A DNA stretch of 64,000 bases from Bradyrhizobium sp. 195 (GTDB taxonomy: Bacteria; Pseudomonadota; Alphaproteobacteria; Rhizobiales; Xanthobacteraceae), in NCBI RefSeq assembly GCF_023101665.1, contig NZ_CP082162.1, forward strand, positions 372,001-436,000. Reading direction: 5' to 3'. How positions within the stretch are numbered: position 1 is the first letter of the stretch; every line of letters starts with the position of its first letter. Shown one piece after another: positions 36,542 through 44,441 of the stretch. The notes under the pieces were generated by a model, which worked only from the letters and a program-made list of their open reading frames with translations, was not told the origin of the DNA and searched no databases. Position numbers and translations under genes: made by a program.

Positions 36542-36769
36542 ATGACCGAACGTTCGTTTAGAGCCTATGAGCTTGATCTGGAAGGTCATATCGTCGGCCG
36601 CTGGGACTTTGTGGGTTGCGCATGTGACAATGAAGCACGCCAACTTGTCAGTCATCTGCCCAACGGACAACCAATAGAGCTATGGGAAGGGGCTCGTTTG
36701 GTTGCAAGGTTTGCGCCTGCGGCCGGCCATCAGAAGAGCGGGCTTTATCCAGATGATCTTCTAAACTAA
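36542..36769 (+). CDS. small hypothetical protein, paralogue of the one at 34957
   Basis: A 75-residue protein: MTERSFRAYELDLEGHIVGR, then WDFVGCACDNEARQLVSHLP and PIELWEGARLVARFAPA. Shares the pattern described for 34957-35172. Intact; start well placed after GGGGTGGATCCGTG. Function unknown. Confidence 0.65.
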   Translation: MTERSFRAYELDLEGHIVGRWDFVGCACDNEARQLVSHLPNGQPIELWEGARLVARFAPAAGHQKSGLYPDDLLN

Positions 36770-36779
36770 GCTGACGCAT

Positions 36780-37110
36780 CGGGCAGCGAGCTTTCGGTAG
36801 GCTATCGCTTGCCCCTAAAGATTCGGCTTGAAACGCATGCTCTCGTCTGCGGCCCGCCGCGAACTCATTGCCTTTCGATGTAACGCATCAACGTCGCCTT
36901 GCGACCCTGCGACGTGCAGCTAGTCCCGCTATTTCCCGCACGTTCATATGATCGGTCGCTGGACTAACCTGGATTAGCAAGGCTTCACGAGTAGCAGAAA
37001 CGAGCCAGTGCGCGAGGAACGGCTAAACAATAGACTCGTTGCAGGGACGTCGATGACGATCATTCCTCCCCATACTAACTCGGTCAGCGCTGCTGGCCGA
37101 GTTTTCTTTT
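36780..37110 (+). ncRNA. candidate small RNA ending in an intrinsic terminator
   Basis: No protein-coding frame is supported here, yet the stretch ends in a textbook rho-independent terminator (37079-37110). A CCTCCCC segment capable of pairing with Shine-Dalgarno sequences lies about 10 bases before the stem (37066-37072). Many alphaproteobacterial trans-acting small RNAs have such anti-Shine-Dalgarno motifs next to a terminator. The 5' end and expression are unknown; it may instead be the trailer of the gene ending at 36769. Confidence 0.3.
37079..37110 (+). terminator. strong rho-independent terminator
   Basis: CTCGGTCAGC, loop GCT, GCTGGCCGAG and then TTTTCTTTT. A 10-bp stem with one G-T pair and a clean T-run. 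Confidence 0.8.
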
Positions 37111-37131
37111 CAAAGGGCGCTAGAAGCGCTT

Positions 37132-37158
37132 AAAAAAGGCCGCCACCTGAGTCGGCCC
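37132..37158 (-). terminator. rho-independent terminator for the zinc-ribbon gene
   Basis: On the minus strand, directly after the stop of the gene at 37159, GGCCG pairs with CGGCC (37138-37142 with 37153-37157) and is followed by six T (the A-run at 37132-37137). Converges with the plus-strand terminator just upstream. Confidence 0.65.
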
Positions 37159-37335
37159 TTACTCGTTGCCCTCGGTCCAGGTGCGTTCGCCGCACTGGCA
37201 TTCGAAAACGCGGACGGTAAGACCCCGCACGGAGTCCATCATGTTATGGACGAGTCTGGGTTGAGCACCGCACTTGCAGCGCCGGTCTTCCCGCGTCTTA
37301 GACCCTGAGAATTTATCGCTACTGAAATAGTTCAT
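37159..37335 (-). CDS. small zinc-ribbon protein (CxC/CxC)
   Basis: A 58-residue protein with Cys20/Cys22 (RRCKCGAQPRLVHN) and Cys46/Cys48 (FECQCGERTWTE). The paired CxC motifs suggest one zinc site. ATG at 37335 begins the conserved part. Similar in plan to the protein at 22848. Function unknown. Confidence 0.65.
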   Translation of the reverse strand: MNYFSSDKFSGSKTREDRRCKCGAQPRLVHNMMDSVRGLTVRVFECQCGERTWTEGNE

Positions 37336-37412
37336 GGAGGGACCCTGCCACAGGCGAGTCATTAAGTACCAAAGTGCACATTTGTTCCATCAAAGCCGAC
37401 TGCTGGGCCGCT

Positions 37413-37580
37413 TTACTCGGCTGCGTCTTGAACGGTACGTATTTGTTCGGCGCGGCGGGCGAGTTCGTCGTAGGTCTTGGCGACTTTACGCAAGCTCTCG
37501 CTCGTCTGTGCAAATTCGCAGTTGTCGGCCTTGGCGCGGAACTCCTCCGCTCGCATTCGCCAGTACTTCGGCGGGTGCAT
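37413..37580 (-). CDS. small helical hypothetical protein
   Basis: A 55-residue protein, MHPPKYWRMRAEEFRAKADN then TSESLRKVAKTYDELARRAE and QIRTVQDAAE. It matches a small, very common Bradyrhizobium family ('P-YW--RAEE-RT-AD-...A--SLR-VA--YD-LA-RAE'). Starts at 37625 or 37595 are in frame and possible. Function unknown. Confidence 0.65.
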   Translation of the reverse strand: MHPPKYWRMRAEEFRAKADNCEFAQTSESLRKVAKTYDELARRAEQIRTVQDAAE

Positions 37581-37679
37581 ACGCTCGATACCCATGACGC
37601 CAATCCCCGGAATTGGTCCGTCCATGTTGGTTAATGAACATGCAGTTGAAGTATTCCATTCTTGCATACACGCTCACAG

Positions 37680-37930
37680 TCAACACGGAGAGCACCGGTC
37701 ATTAAGCCGGTGGCCGTCCTGCTCCAGTTCTCTCAGGATTCGGGCGCGGTGCCCAATGTGCAGCATCTGAGTGGCGAAGAAACTATTGAGAAGCGTCTGA
37801 GCTTCGGCTGTGTCTGCCCCGAGCCGGATAAGACGCACAATCCGATCTTCCTGCTCTGAGATGTGGCGCTCGCCTGGGCAATATGCCGCTCTGCTTCTTC
37901 CAGATGGCGCAGCTGCATGGCTCGGTCCAT
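37680..37930 (-). pseudogene. small helical protein, one frameshift
   Basis: Frame one reads MDRAMQLRHLEEAERHIAQ. The neighbouring frame continues ERHISEQEDRIVRLIRLGAD, TAEAQTLLNSFFATQMLHIG and HRARILRELEQDG. Together they match a rhizobial family with an 'H---A-RHIAE-E-RI-EQ--RI--L---G-DT--A--LL--F--TQ-LH--HR--IL-EL' pattern. One base change near 37880 separates the halves. Confidence 0.6.
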
Positions 37931-38156
37931 GAGCCAAGCTAGAGCAAAACAGGCCACCGTAGAGATTAAATCAGCCTACCAAGTATGAAGACAGGCAGTG
38001 CCCGCCAAGGCTATAGGAACATACCGGCAGCCGGAACAGTCCTGAGACCCCACTGCGTCGGCTAAGGGGTCAAAATGCGAAGAACTCAGGTTGAGCAAAT
38101 CTGAACCGCTCTGCCGCGATGAGCGGACCTCCGTCAGACCCGGCGCAACTTCGCTT

Positions 38157-38255
38157 ATGGGCCACAAGGTGACATTCAACAGGCCGATCCTTATCAGCAT
38201 GAGCGCCGAGAAAGCGCATGGTTGGCTCAACGGCGAGCTACGTCCGCCCAAGTAA
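38157..38255 (+). CDS. putative 32-residue peptide before a terminator
   Basis: MGHKVTFNRPILISMSAEKA and HGWLNGELRPPK. The stop abuts a strong terminator, which favours a genuine 3' end, but the 5' part may have been lost. Confidence 0.35.
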   Translation: MGHKVTFNRPILISMSAEKAHGWLNGELRPPK

Positions 38256-38285
38256 AGGCCGCCCCAGTTGGCGGCCTCTTGCCTT
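38256..38285 (+). terminator. rho-independent terminator
   Basis: AGGCCGCC, six-base loop CCAGTT, GGCGGCCT followed by CTTGCCTTT. Very similar in sequence to the terminators at 18526 and 23578. Confidence 0.65.
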
Positions 38286-38599
38286 TCAGGACGTTTCTCT
38301 CTTGGCGCGTGGCTGCCGCCTATCGGGCTCGCAGTGTCCGCTATCGAGGGCTGAGCAAAAATAAGCTTCATGGAGCTGCCGAGGGCAGCCTTTGATCCGA
38401 ACCAGACATCCACTTCGTGCTCGCTTGCGTGGCGCGGACAGGATCGTCTAATCAATTTGGCCGTCGGGTTCTGCGCCCCGCGTTTTTGGAGTTCCCCTAT
38501 TCCAGACTGGCGCTTGATCTGATTGTCCGACCGCCACTATTGGACAGACCACCGAGGGCAGACGGCGCGATAAATTTTCTTTTGGCTGGGGACCAAGCA

Positions 38600-39226
38600 G
38601 TGCCTTCAGGGGGTGATCGGAAAATCGTTAACATCGTCGATGACAATGCCACCTTCCGTAAGGCGGTAGAGGCTGTCTTGACGAGATTTGGGTATGAGGT
38701 TTTGGCCTATCCTTCGGCCCAGCACCTGCTGGATCGCTTGCCGAACGACGAGCTGCCAGGCTGCATCCTACTTGACGTGCGCCTGCCAGAAATGAGCGGT
38801 CCAGAGCTGCAACAGCAATTGAACGCACTCAACTTCGCGCTACCAATCATCTTCCTCACTGGCTACGAAGATATTCCCACCACCGTGCGGACCATAAAAG
38901 CGGGTGGCGAGGACTTCCTCACCAAGCCGGTCACACCGGAGCAATTGCTGGGCGCCATTGAACAGGCAGTGGCCCGCCACGCAATCATGCTTAACGCGCG
39001 ACGCGGGCTGCAACAGATACAGGCGCTGTTGGCGACACTGACTGCGCGTGAACGGCGGGTATTCGAGCTTGTCGTGCGCGGAAAACTCAACAAGCAGATC
39101 GCGTCTGAATTGGGAGCGACGGAGCGGACAATCAAGGCACATCGTCATCGAGTGACGGAGAAGATGAAAGTGCGGTCTCTGGCAGAGCTGGTCACGATAG
39201 CTCAGCGGCTCGGATTGCTTGCTTAA
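38600..39226 (+). CDS. FixJ/NarL-type two-component response regulator
   Basis: A 208-residue response regulator. The receiver domain has VNIVDDNATFRKAVEAVL (acidic pair), the phosphoacceptor aspartate in ILLDVRLPEMSGPELQQQL, a threonine in FLTGYEDIPTTVRTIKAGG and the lysine in FLTKPVTPEQLL. The C-terminal LuxR-type HTH reads LTARERRVFELVVRGKLNKQ and IASELGATERTIKAHRHRVT. GTG at 38600 is chosen because the receiver starts right after it; the longer upstream frame is not domain-like. No histidine kinase is adjacent, so its partner is elsewhere. Confidence 0.88.
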   Translation: MPSGGDRKIVNIVDDNATFRKAVEAVLTRFGYEVLAYPSAQHLLDRLPNDELPGCILLDVRLPEMSGPELQQQLNALNFALPIIFLTGYEDIPTTVRTIKAGGEDFLTKPVTPEQLLGAIEQAVARHAIMLNARRGLQQIQALLATLTARERRVFELVVRGKLNKQIASELGATERTIKAHRHRVTEKMKVRSLAELVTIAQRLGLLA

Positions 39227-39298
39227 CGAATCTGGCCGCGATGATTGATACGGTCGAACGTGCTCAACTTAGACACCGCAAGGTAGCAAAGGCCAAGA

Positions 39299-39511
39299 AT
39301 GTCAGCAGCCATTGAGCTGATCGTGGAGGGTTACGTTTCGCTCAAGGACCCGAAGTCTCTCGATGGGCTTAGGATGCAGCGCCGGAAACTGATTGCCGAC
39401 CTCAATGCGTGTACCGGGATCGACTGCACGAGCACAATCCAGCAGATCGAGGAAGACATCGTCGTGATTGAGGCCGGGCTGGCGCGCTTCGACAGCGCGA
39501 GGACGAGATAA
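39299..39511 (+). CDS. small helical hypothetical protein
   Basis: A 70-residue protein: AAIELIVEGYVSLKDPKSLD, LRMQRRKLIADLNACTGIDC and TIQQIEEDIVVIEAGLARFD. Likely two helices. It starts 72 bases after the response regulator, in the same direction. Function unknown. Confidence 0.65.
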   Translation: MSAAIELIVEGYVSLKDPKSLDGLRMQRRKLIADLNACTGIDCTSTIQQIEEDIVVIEAGLARFDSARTR

Positions 39512-39525
39512 CCGTCAGTCTGTGT

Positions 39526-39738
39526 TCACCCTGGTGTGGCCCGCAGGTTGCGGAGGTAATAGCCTTGTGCCCGCACGGCTGACTGGATTTCCTCGCTGAC
39601 CTTGAGAACTCTTTTTCTGCTCTTGCGCCACTTATGCGCAGAGTAAAGCACGGGGACGGCAGAGCCTGTGCTTAGAACGAGCAAGTCGCGCTTGTGATTG
39701 CGATAGACATCAAACACCTTCTGCGCCCCGCTGATCAT
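39526..39738 (-). CDS. small basic hypothetical protein
   Basis: A 70-residue basic protein with a possible membrane-associated stretch (LLVLSTGSAVPVLYSAHKW). Convergent with the preceding gene. No known family. Confidence 0.4.
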   Translation of the reverse strand: MISGAQKVFDVYRNHKRDLLVLSTGSAVPVLYSAHKWRKSRKRVLKVSEEIQSAVRAQGYYLRNLRATPG

Positions 39739-39949
39739 ATGAACTAAGAATGAAGTATGTTTCTCGTCTCTATCGCGGAGCTTAGTGCCTCGAATGGCTA
39801 TGCGGGTTGTAAATCTGCAACGCCTGCCGCTTTTTCCTTCATCGCGAATTGATGCAAGTCCACGGCTGGAGCGGGCGGCGCTTACGGAATTACCCTAGCG
39901 ATGCCTTTCAAGGCACCAGCGGCTGTTGGTGACGAGGAAGGGGCGGCTT

Positions 39950-40143
39950 GTGCCTGGCGGTAGTGAACAGCTCCCGCATTAGCGTCATCTCGCTCCGGCC
40001 TCGGTGTTGCGGACCAGCCTGAACCGGTAATCGCGAAAGACGCCGGGCATCGGCTGTAAATTGCCGACGTAGCGATTGAGCACACGGAAGAGCGCGAGGA
40101 TGGCAGCTTGGCTTGTTGTGATAGAATAGAGACTGCACCACAT
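39950..40143 (-). pseudogene. relic of an SOS response-associated peptidase (SRAP/HMCES) gene
   Basis: Minus-strand reading from ATG 40143 gives MWCSLYSITTSQAAILALFR and VLNRYVGNLQPMPGVFRDYR then a stop. A short EMTLMREL piece follows in another frame. This matches the start of SRAP proteins ('MCNLYSITT-QAAI-ALFRV-NRYVGNL-PMPGVFPDY'), which crosslink abasic DNA through Cys2. Here an extra tryptophan codon precedes the cysteine and three quarters of the protein are missing. Confidence 0.75.
40047..40102. repeat. SRAP-derived direct repeat, copy 1
   Basis: A 56-base segment within the SRAP relic recurs with moderate divergence at 40634-40688. The two copies are in the same orientation and flank the DoxX-like gene. 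Confidence 0.6.
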
Positions 40144-40190
40144 TTGCAGAGGATTACGCGTCGCAACAAAATTCGATTTAGGAGGTCAAT

Positions 40191-40616
40191 ATGGTTGATC
40201 AACGGACCGCGCCATGGGCGGCACTTCTGCTACGTCTAACTCTCGGCTCGCTCTTTATCGCACACTTGTATTGGAAGTTCGCCATACTCCCCGGAGGTCT
40301 AAGCACGTGGTGGGAGAACTTTGCAAAGAACGGATATCCAGCCATTACCCCATGGTACTGCATCTCGGCTGAATTTCTCGGTGCCATCCTCTTAATACCA
40401 GGCATTTGGACCCGCTGGGTCGCGCTCTACGCGCTCCCGCTTATTGCAGGAGCCGCCCATTTCTGGCTGATCCGAAAAGGCTTCTTTTTTACTGGAGCCG
40501 GGGCAGAGCTGCCGGTCGTCTGGTCGATAATGCTTGCGACCCAGGCCCTGCTTGGCGACGGGCTTTACGCCATGGTGCCTTCACTCGGCTCTCGAAGCGA
40601 CTTGAGAGCCGCCTAG
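40191..40616 (+). CDS. DoxX-family membrane protein
   Basis: A 141-residue protein with four hydrophobic segments: LLLRLTLGSLFIAHLYWKF, FLGAILLIPGIWTRWVALY, ALPLIAGAAHFW and VWSIMLATQALLGDGLYA. Four-helix DoxX-like proteins are associated with quinone- or thiol-linked oxidoreductases. ATG at 40191 follows GGAGGTCAAT, a strong site. It sits between two SRAP-derived repeats. Confidence 0.82.
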   Translation: MVDQRTAPWAALLLRLTLGSLFIAHLYWKFAILPGGLSTWWENFAKNGYPAITPWYCISAEFLGAILLIPGIWTRWVALYALPLIAGAAHFWLIRKGFFFTGAGAELPVVWSIMLATQALLGDGLYAMVPSLGSRSDLRAA

Positions 40617-40902
40617 CTGCCCTTGGACGCCTAGCATCGGCTGCAAGTCGCGACGCAGCGGTTGACCACGCGGAAGAGCGCGAGGATGTCCGTGCTGCTT
40701 TCATTATTCCTTTTGACATCTCGGCCTTGGCAATATTGTCCAATGAGGCAGGGATTTCGGACATCATTGCTTCGAAAGCTGATGTAACTAGCTGCTTGTC
40801 CAGCGCGTTCATTCGGTCCCAGCGTTGCAATGTATCTTCGACTTCCTTTTTTGCTTCCATTGCTCGCGCTTCAGCCCATGGCTTCTTAATTCCTTCAAAC
40901 AT
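40489..40902 (-). pseudogene. small helical protein running into duplicated SRAP debris
   Basis: The first 70 residues from ATG 40902 (MFEGIKKPWAEARAMEAKKE, TLQRWDRMNALDKQLVTSAF, IPASLDNIAKAEMSKGIMKA) are a coherent helical protein with a good leader (GGGGGGAGCAG). After about 40690 the frame enters the second SRAP-derived repeat and then the antisense of DoxX, where the translation is arginine/alanine-rich. The original C-terminus was probably lost when the repeat was placed there. Confidence 0.5.
40634..40688. repeat. SRAP-derived direct repeat, copy 2
   Basis: Matches 40047-40102 over its length, including GCATCGGCTG at one end and GGAAGAGCGCGAGGATG at the other. It lies just after the DoxX stop. 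Confidence 0.6.
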
Positions 40903-40982
40903 ACCTGCTCCCCCCTCGATCACCGAATAAGCCGGTAGGCCTTAGGCTGGTAGCAACGCCAGCAGTGCGATTACCGTCTTGG

Positions 40983-41393
40983 TCATCGCGGCAAACAGGC
41001 CTTTAGCGATTCGCATCGAGTACACACACCCGCACTTTGGGATGGCGCAAAAACTATGCCTGAAGGATCGATTGACTGACGTGAATTGATGACGCGCATA
41101 TCCTTCTGCACGGTCAACAGCCCAACAGGCGTACCGTCGGCATCCAATTCAACGAATACATGAGCGCCCATGCGGTCGGCGAAAGCAAAAGCTTTGTTTC
41201 CGATTCCGGGTGAGATGCCGATCCGCGCGTATTGACCGTCATTCTGATTGGTGTCGGGTGGGGACGTGATGAAAATGCTTTCGCTGAAGCCTTCGATTCT
41301 GCACCTCAGCACGTCGGCCGAGACGTTAGTCGCTAGAATGGTGAGCGTCAGCGAGGCGGCGAACGATAGCAGGGCGCATAGTGTCTTGGTCAT
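40983..41393 (-). CDS. secreted hypothetical protein
   Basis: A 136-residue protein with a signal peptide (MTKTLCALLSFAASLTLTIL, cut near ATNVSA) and a compact mature domain (VLRCRIEGFSESIFITSPPD, AFAFADRMGAHVFVELDADG). Several cysteines near the C-terminus (GVCTRCESLKAC) may form disulfides. The start is at 41393; the frame continues upstream but overlaps the antisense of the iron-permease gene. Family unknown. Confidence 0.6.
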   Translation of the reverse strand: MTKTLCALLSFAASLTLTILATNVSADVLRCRIEGFSESIFITSPPDTNQNDGQYARIGISPGIGNKAFAFADRMGAHVFVELDADGTPVGLLTVQKDMRVINSRQSIDPSGIVFAPSQSAGVCTRCESLKACLPR

Positions 41394-41414
41394 CGGTTTC
41401 GTACCACCGAGCAG

Positions 41415-41717
41415 GTGCCGCTCTCCGACACTTGGCAGCTCGTCATCAACACCGGGACGACCATCGTGACCTTCCTGATGGTCTTCCTGATCCAGAACTC
41501 GCAGAACCGCGACAGTGCCGCGATCCAGGTGAATCTGGATGAGCTGATCCGGACGGGTATCGTGCAGAACAGCTTCGTGGGAATCGAGCATCTGAGCGCG
41601 GACGAACTCGAAGAACTGCGCGCGCGCTGCGAAGAACGCGCGAAGACCGTCGCCCAAGACGAGGTCGAGCGCAAGACGGGGAGGGCCGGCAGAGGCCGGA
41701 GAGCCGCAACTGACTAA
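41415..41717 (+). CDS. low-affinity iron permease family protein, 5'-truncated
   Basis: A 100-residue frame with the family core LSDTWQLVINTGTTIVTFLM and VFLIQNSQNRDSAAIQVNLD, then SFVGIEHLSADELEELRARC. Complete members carry a further N-terminal transmembrane helix (about 40 residues) before this core; here the sequence stops at a GTG directly before LSDTW, and upstream is a divergent unrelated gene. Probably non-functional as a permease. It may still be expressed as a one-helix fragment. Confidence 0.7.
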   Translation: MPLSDTWQLVINTGTTIVTFLMVFLIQNSQNRDSAAIQVNLDELIRTGIVQNSFVGIEHLSADELEELRARCEERAKTVAQDEVERKTGRAGRGRRAATD

Positions 41718-41789
41718 TCTGCTTCCGCCATCCGCTATTCCGGAACCCATGAATCCTTTGCTGTGTTACACGACGAACAGGAGGAGCCG

Positions 41790-41972
41790 ATGGCGACAGC
41801 GAAGAAGACGGCACGCGGACGCAAGCAGGACCGGGCGCGCGTGGCCGGCGGGCAGGACCACGAAGTGAGATTCGAATCGAAAAAAACCGGGCGGTCGGCC
41901 TCGGCTGTGAAGAAGGCGGTCAAGAAGGTCGGCACCAGCCGCAAACGGGTCGAGAAGCGCCTTGGCCGGTAG
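41790..41972 (+). CDS. DUF3606-like small basic protein
   Basis: A 60-residue lysine/arginine-rich protein: ARVAGGQDHEVRFESKKTGR then SASAVKKAVKKVGTSRKRVE. The 'D--RVAGGQ-YEV-YE--K-G-S---V---V---G-SR--VE' pattern is DUF3606. A clear AGGAGGAGCC site precedes the ATG. Possibly binds nucleic acid; role unknown. Confidence 0.8.
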   Translation: MATAKKTARGRKQDRARVAGGQDHEVRFESKKTGRSASAVKKAVKKVGTSRKRVEKRLGR

Positions 41973-42011
41973 TCGCCAACCGCGGCGCGACGTTGCACCG
42001 CGGCGCGCCGG

Positions 42012-42278
42012 CTATTTTTCCGGCGGGCACTCGGGGCAGGTGTCGCCGATCGAGTCCATGATGTCACGAACCTCGGCGGCGGCCTCGTCCGGAGAGATGC
42101 CGGACGGCGGGGCCAGGCGGGCGATGTCGAGGGCGCGCTCGCGGGCGTGCGGGTCGCCGCGGTCCTGCATCCATCCGTGTTCCTCGCACTCGCGGATGGC
42201 GCCCGCTTCCTGCAGCACGGAGATTGCCCAGCCGCGCAGCGTCCGGATGGTGGGCCGCCTCTCTCTCGTCATCAGCAT
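42012..42278 (-). CDS. conserved hypothetical protein (intact copy of a duplicated cassette)
   Basis: An 88-residue protein: MLMTRERRPTIRTLRGWAIS, VLQEAGAIRECEEHGWMQDR and SIGDTCPECPPEK, with a terminal CPEC that may bind metal. A frameshifted paralogue lies at 28913-29186; similarity continues about 100 bases upstream of both starts. Function unknown. Confidence 0.75.
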   Translation of the reverse strand: MLMTRERRPTIRTLRGWAISVLQEAGAIRECEEHGWMQDRGDPHARERALDIARLAPPSGISPDEAAAEVRDIMDSIGDTCPECPPEK

Positions 42279-42623
42279 TGAAATTGGTCCTGCTCGGTCG
42301 AATCCTTGCCACCCGGCCTTCGTTCCGGCCTGCTAACACAGTGCAGGGATTCGAAATCGTGCCGCGGCTTTTCCACCTGTCCGCCGCCCTGAGCAAATGG
42401 GCATTGCGCAATTTGGCAGCAACGCTCTGCCAAATTCCTCGGCTCACGCCGTTGCCCCTCCGGCATCACCGATCTGCTTGGTCTGGAGACGGAAAGGCCG
42501 ACGACGCGAGCTCCTCAGCCGCAGGACGAGCTCCTGTCGGCGGTTGGCAGCGAACGGGAGCAGGGGCCGGCTTTCGTCCGTCGTCCTATTGGGAGGGATC
42601 CGAACGCCGGTTGTCAATGAACA

Positions 42624-43793
42624 TCAGCGGAGTGATGTTCGTGGCGCGAGGCCAAACCACCCAAGCGGAAGCGCTATGCCGCAGAGAATTGCCATCCAGA
42701 GGAACGCTGCTCCACCATATGCGGCGTAGAGCATTCCTGACAGGAAGGTCAGTATAGCGGTCACCGAACCTGAGCCAAACGCGTAGAAGGTTTGGGCCGT
42801 TGCTGCGAGACTTGGGTGCACAAGCACTGCCATGGTGCGCATACAAGCAAGGTGAAGCAGGGCGAAGGTCAGACCGTGGAGTGGCTGCAGAATCGAGAGG
42901 GTGACGATGGACGTGGTCACGCCCGCAATCGACCACCGTATAATTCCAGCGATGGCCGCTACTGCGGCTGCGCCACGCGCATCGATACGATGGAGTAATG
43001 CCGGCCCAACTAGAACAAAGACGACGACTTCCGCAGCTACTGCTTCGGACCACAGCACGCTCATGATCCATGGCTGTATTCCAGCATTGCTCCATCTGAT
43101 CACCGCAAACGCATCATGCAATGCGTGGCTCCCGTAGACTAGGGCTGATACCAAGATGACTGCCCGAAACTGCGGAATGGTGAGGAGTCTATATAGTCGA
43201 GCGAGAACTGGTGCGGCCGCATGTGATGACGATCGTGTGGCGGCAGGAGGGAGCCATGCGGTTGTTGCCGCCGTCAGCACAAGCAAAGACGCATTTATCC
43301 AGACGATAGGCGTCAGGTCGGTACTGGTTATGACGAGACCGATCGACAATGTGCCTGCAACGAATGCCGCAGACGCCGAACCTCGGACCCAGCCGTATTC
43401 AAAAGCTCGTCGTCCAGCCTGAGGCGTTGCTGCGTTGACTGACAAAGCATCCGCGATCGATGTTGTAGGGGCAAGCGCGGCCGCTTGAACCAAAGCTATC
43501 AAAAGGAGTAGCTGGAACGCCCGCGTCCAGAGCAGGGCAGTAGCTGCTCCCGCCGCGGCAATAGCGCAGGTTGCGAGGGTGAGCCGCAGCGATCCAGTGA
43601 GATCAGCGAGCACTCCAATCAAGGGACCAGCCGCTAGACGTATCAACATGGCTGCGGCCAATATCAGACCAATCTGCTGAGGTGGTAGAGCTTTTGTTTC
43701 GAAGAATTTCGGCCAAAACGGCGATGCCGCTCCAAAGGCTGCGTATAGAGCAGCGTAAAGAAGAATGTAGTCAAGTGGTCCGTTAACGCGCAT
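42624..43793 (-). CDS. MFS-type transporter (MFS_1-like)
   Basis: A 389-residue membrane protein with about twelve hydrophobic segments, starting YILLYAALYAAFGAASPFWP and including LIRLAAGPLIGVLADLTGSL, the loop typical of MFS_1-like (phenylpropionate/nucleoside permease-like) carriers. GFLAPRTS-type ends are usual. Substrate unknown. It is isolated from other metabolic genes; the nearest plus-strand gene is divergent. Confidence 0.85.
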   Translation of the reverse strand: MRVNGPLDYILLYAALYAAFGAASPFWPKFFETKALPPQQIGLILAAAMLIRLAAGPLIGVLADLTGSLRLTLATCAIAAAGAATALLWTRAFQLLLLIALVQAAALAPTTSIADALSVNAATPQAGRRAFEYGWVRGSASAAFVAGTLSIGLVITSTDLTPIVWINASLLVLTAATTAWLPPAATRSSSHAAAPVLARLYRLLTIPQFRAVILVSALVYGSHALHDAFAVIRWSNAGIQPWIMSVLWSEAVAAEVVVFVLVGPALLHRIDARGAAAVAAIAGIIRWSIAGVTTSIVTLSILQPLHGLTFALLHLACMRTMAVLVHPSLAATAQTFYAFGSGSVTAILTFLSGMLYAAYGGAAFLWMAILCGIALPLGWFGLAPRTSLR

Positions 43794-43841
43794 GAATTTA
43801 TTGCCGGTATGGGGCGACGAGGTGCAACGGGTTTTCTTCCT

Positions 43842-44441
43842 ATGAGTTTCCCGCTGCGCAGGAACACCCTCCCTGTGGATGAATTGGGCTCTATGGCACG
43901 ACGTGTAAGAGGTCCGTGGCCATCAAACGCGAAGGGAGTTGCGCTCGTATCGGCCCTGACACATAGGAACAGTCCCTTGAAGTACGTTGTTTATTCTCTT
44001 CTGGCGATAGCCGCTTCGACCACAATGGTCGGGGCACAACCGGTGCGCTGGACGACTTTTTCAATTCCGCAGACAGGCACATCGGTTCAGATCCCTTCAT
44101 CAATATTCAGCCAAAGGGCAGGGCAGCCAGACGGGTTTGGACAACGGTTCGAAACGGTTGATGGCCGCGCTGAACTGACAATCCAGTCGGTACCTAGAAG
44201 AGGTAATGAGACGCCGGCGACCTTTCTAGCGGAAAGGGGGCCACCCGCGCACATTCAATACAAGAGAGTGACGCCGCAGTTCTTTGCAGTATCGAGTTAC
44301 AAGCGGGATGTGGTCTGGTACAATCGATGCAACTTCTCTCGTCGCTTCGTGCACTGCGTATTGATTAACTACCCAGCGCGCGAGGAGCGCGCCTGGGACC
44401 AAATCGTCACGCGCATCAGTCTATCTCTGAAAGCCGATTGA
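43842..44441 (+). CDS. hypothetical secreted protein
   Basis: Up to 199 residues. The part from KYVVYSLLAIAASTTMVGAQ onward is a signal peptide and mature domain (FGQRFETVDGRAELTIQSVP, HIQYKRVTPQFFAVSSYKRD, WYNRCNFSRRFVHCVLINYP), with a pair of cysteines. A more natural start may be the TTG near 43977 before KYVVYSLL, since residues 1-45 are not typical. Divergent from the MFS gene. Family unknown. Confidence 0.65.
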   Translation: MSFPLRRNTLPVDELGSMARRVRGPWPSNAKGVALVSALTHRNSPLKYVVYSLLAIAASTTMVGAQPVRWTTFSIPQTGTSVQIPSSIFSQRAGQPDGFGQRFETVDGRAELTIQSVPRRGNETPATFLAERGPPAHIQYKRVTPQFFAVSSYKRDVVWYNRCNFSRRFVHCVLINYPAREERAWDQIVTRISLSLKAD

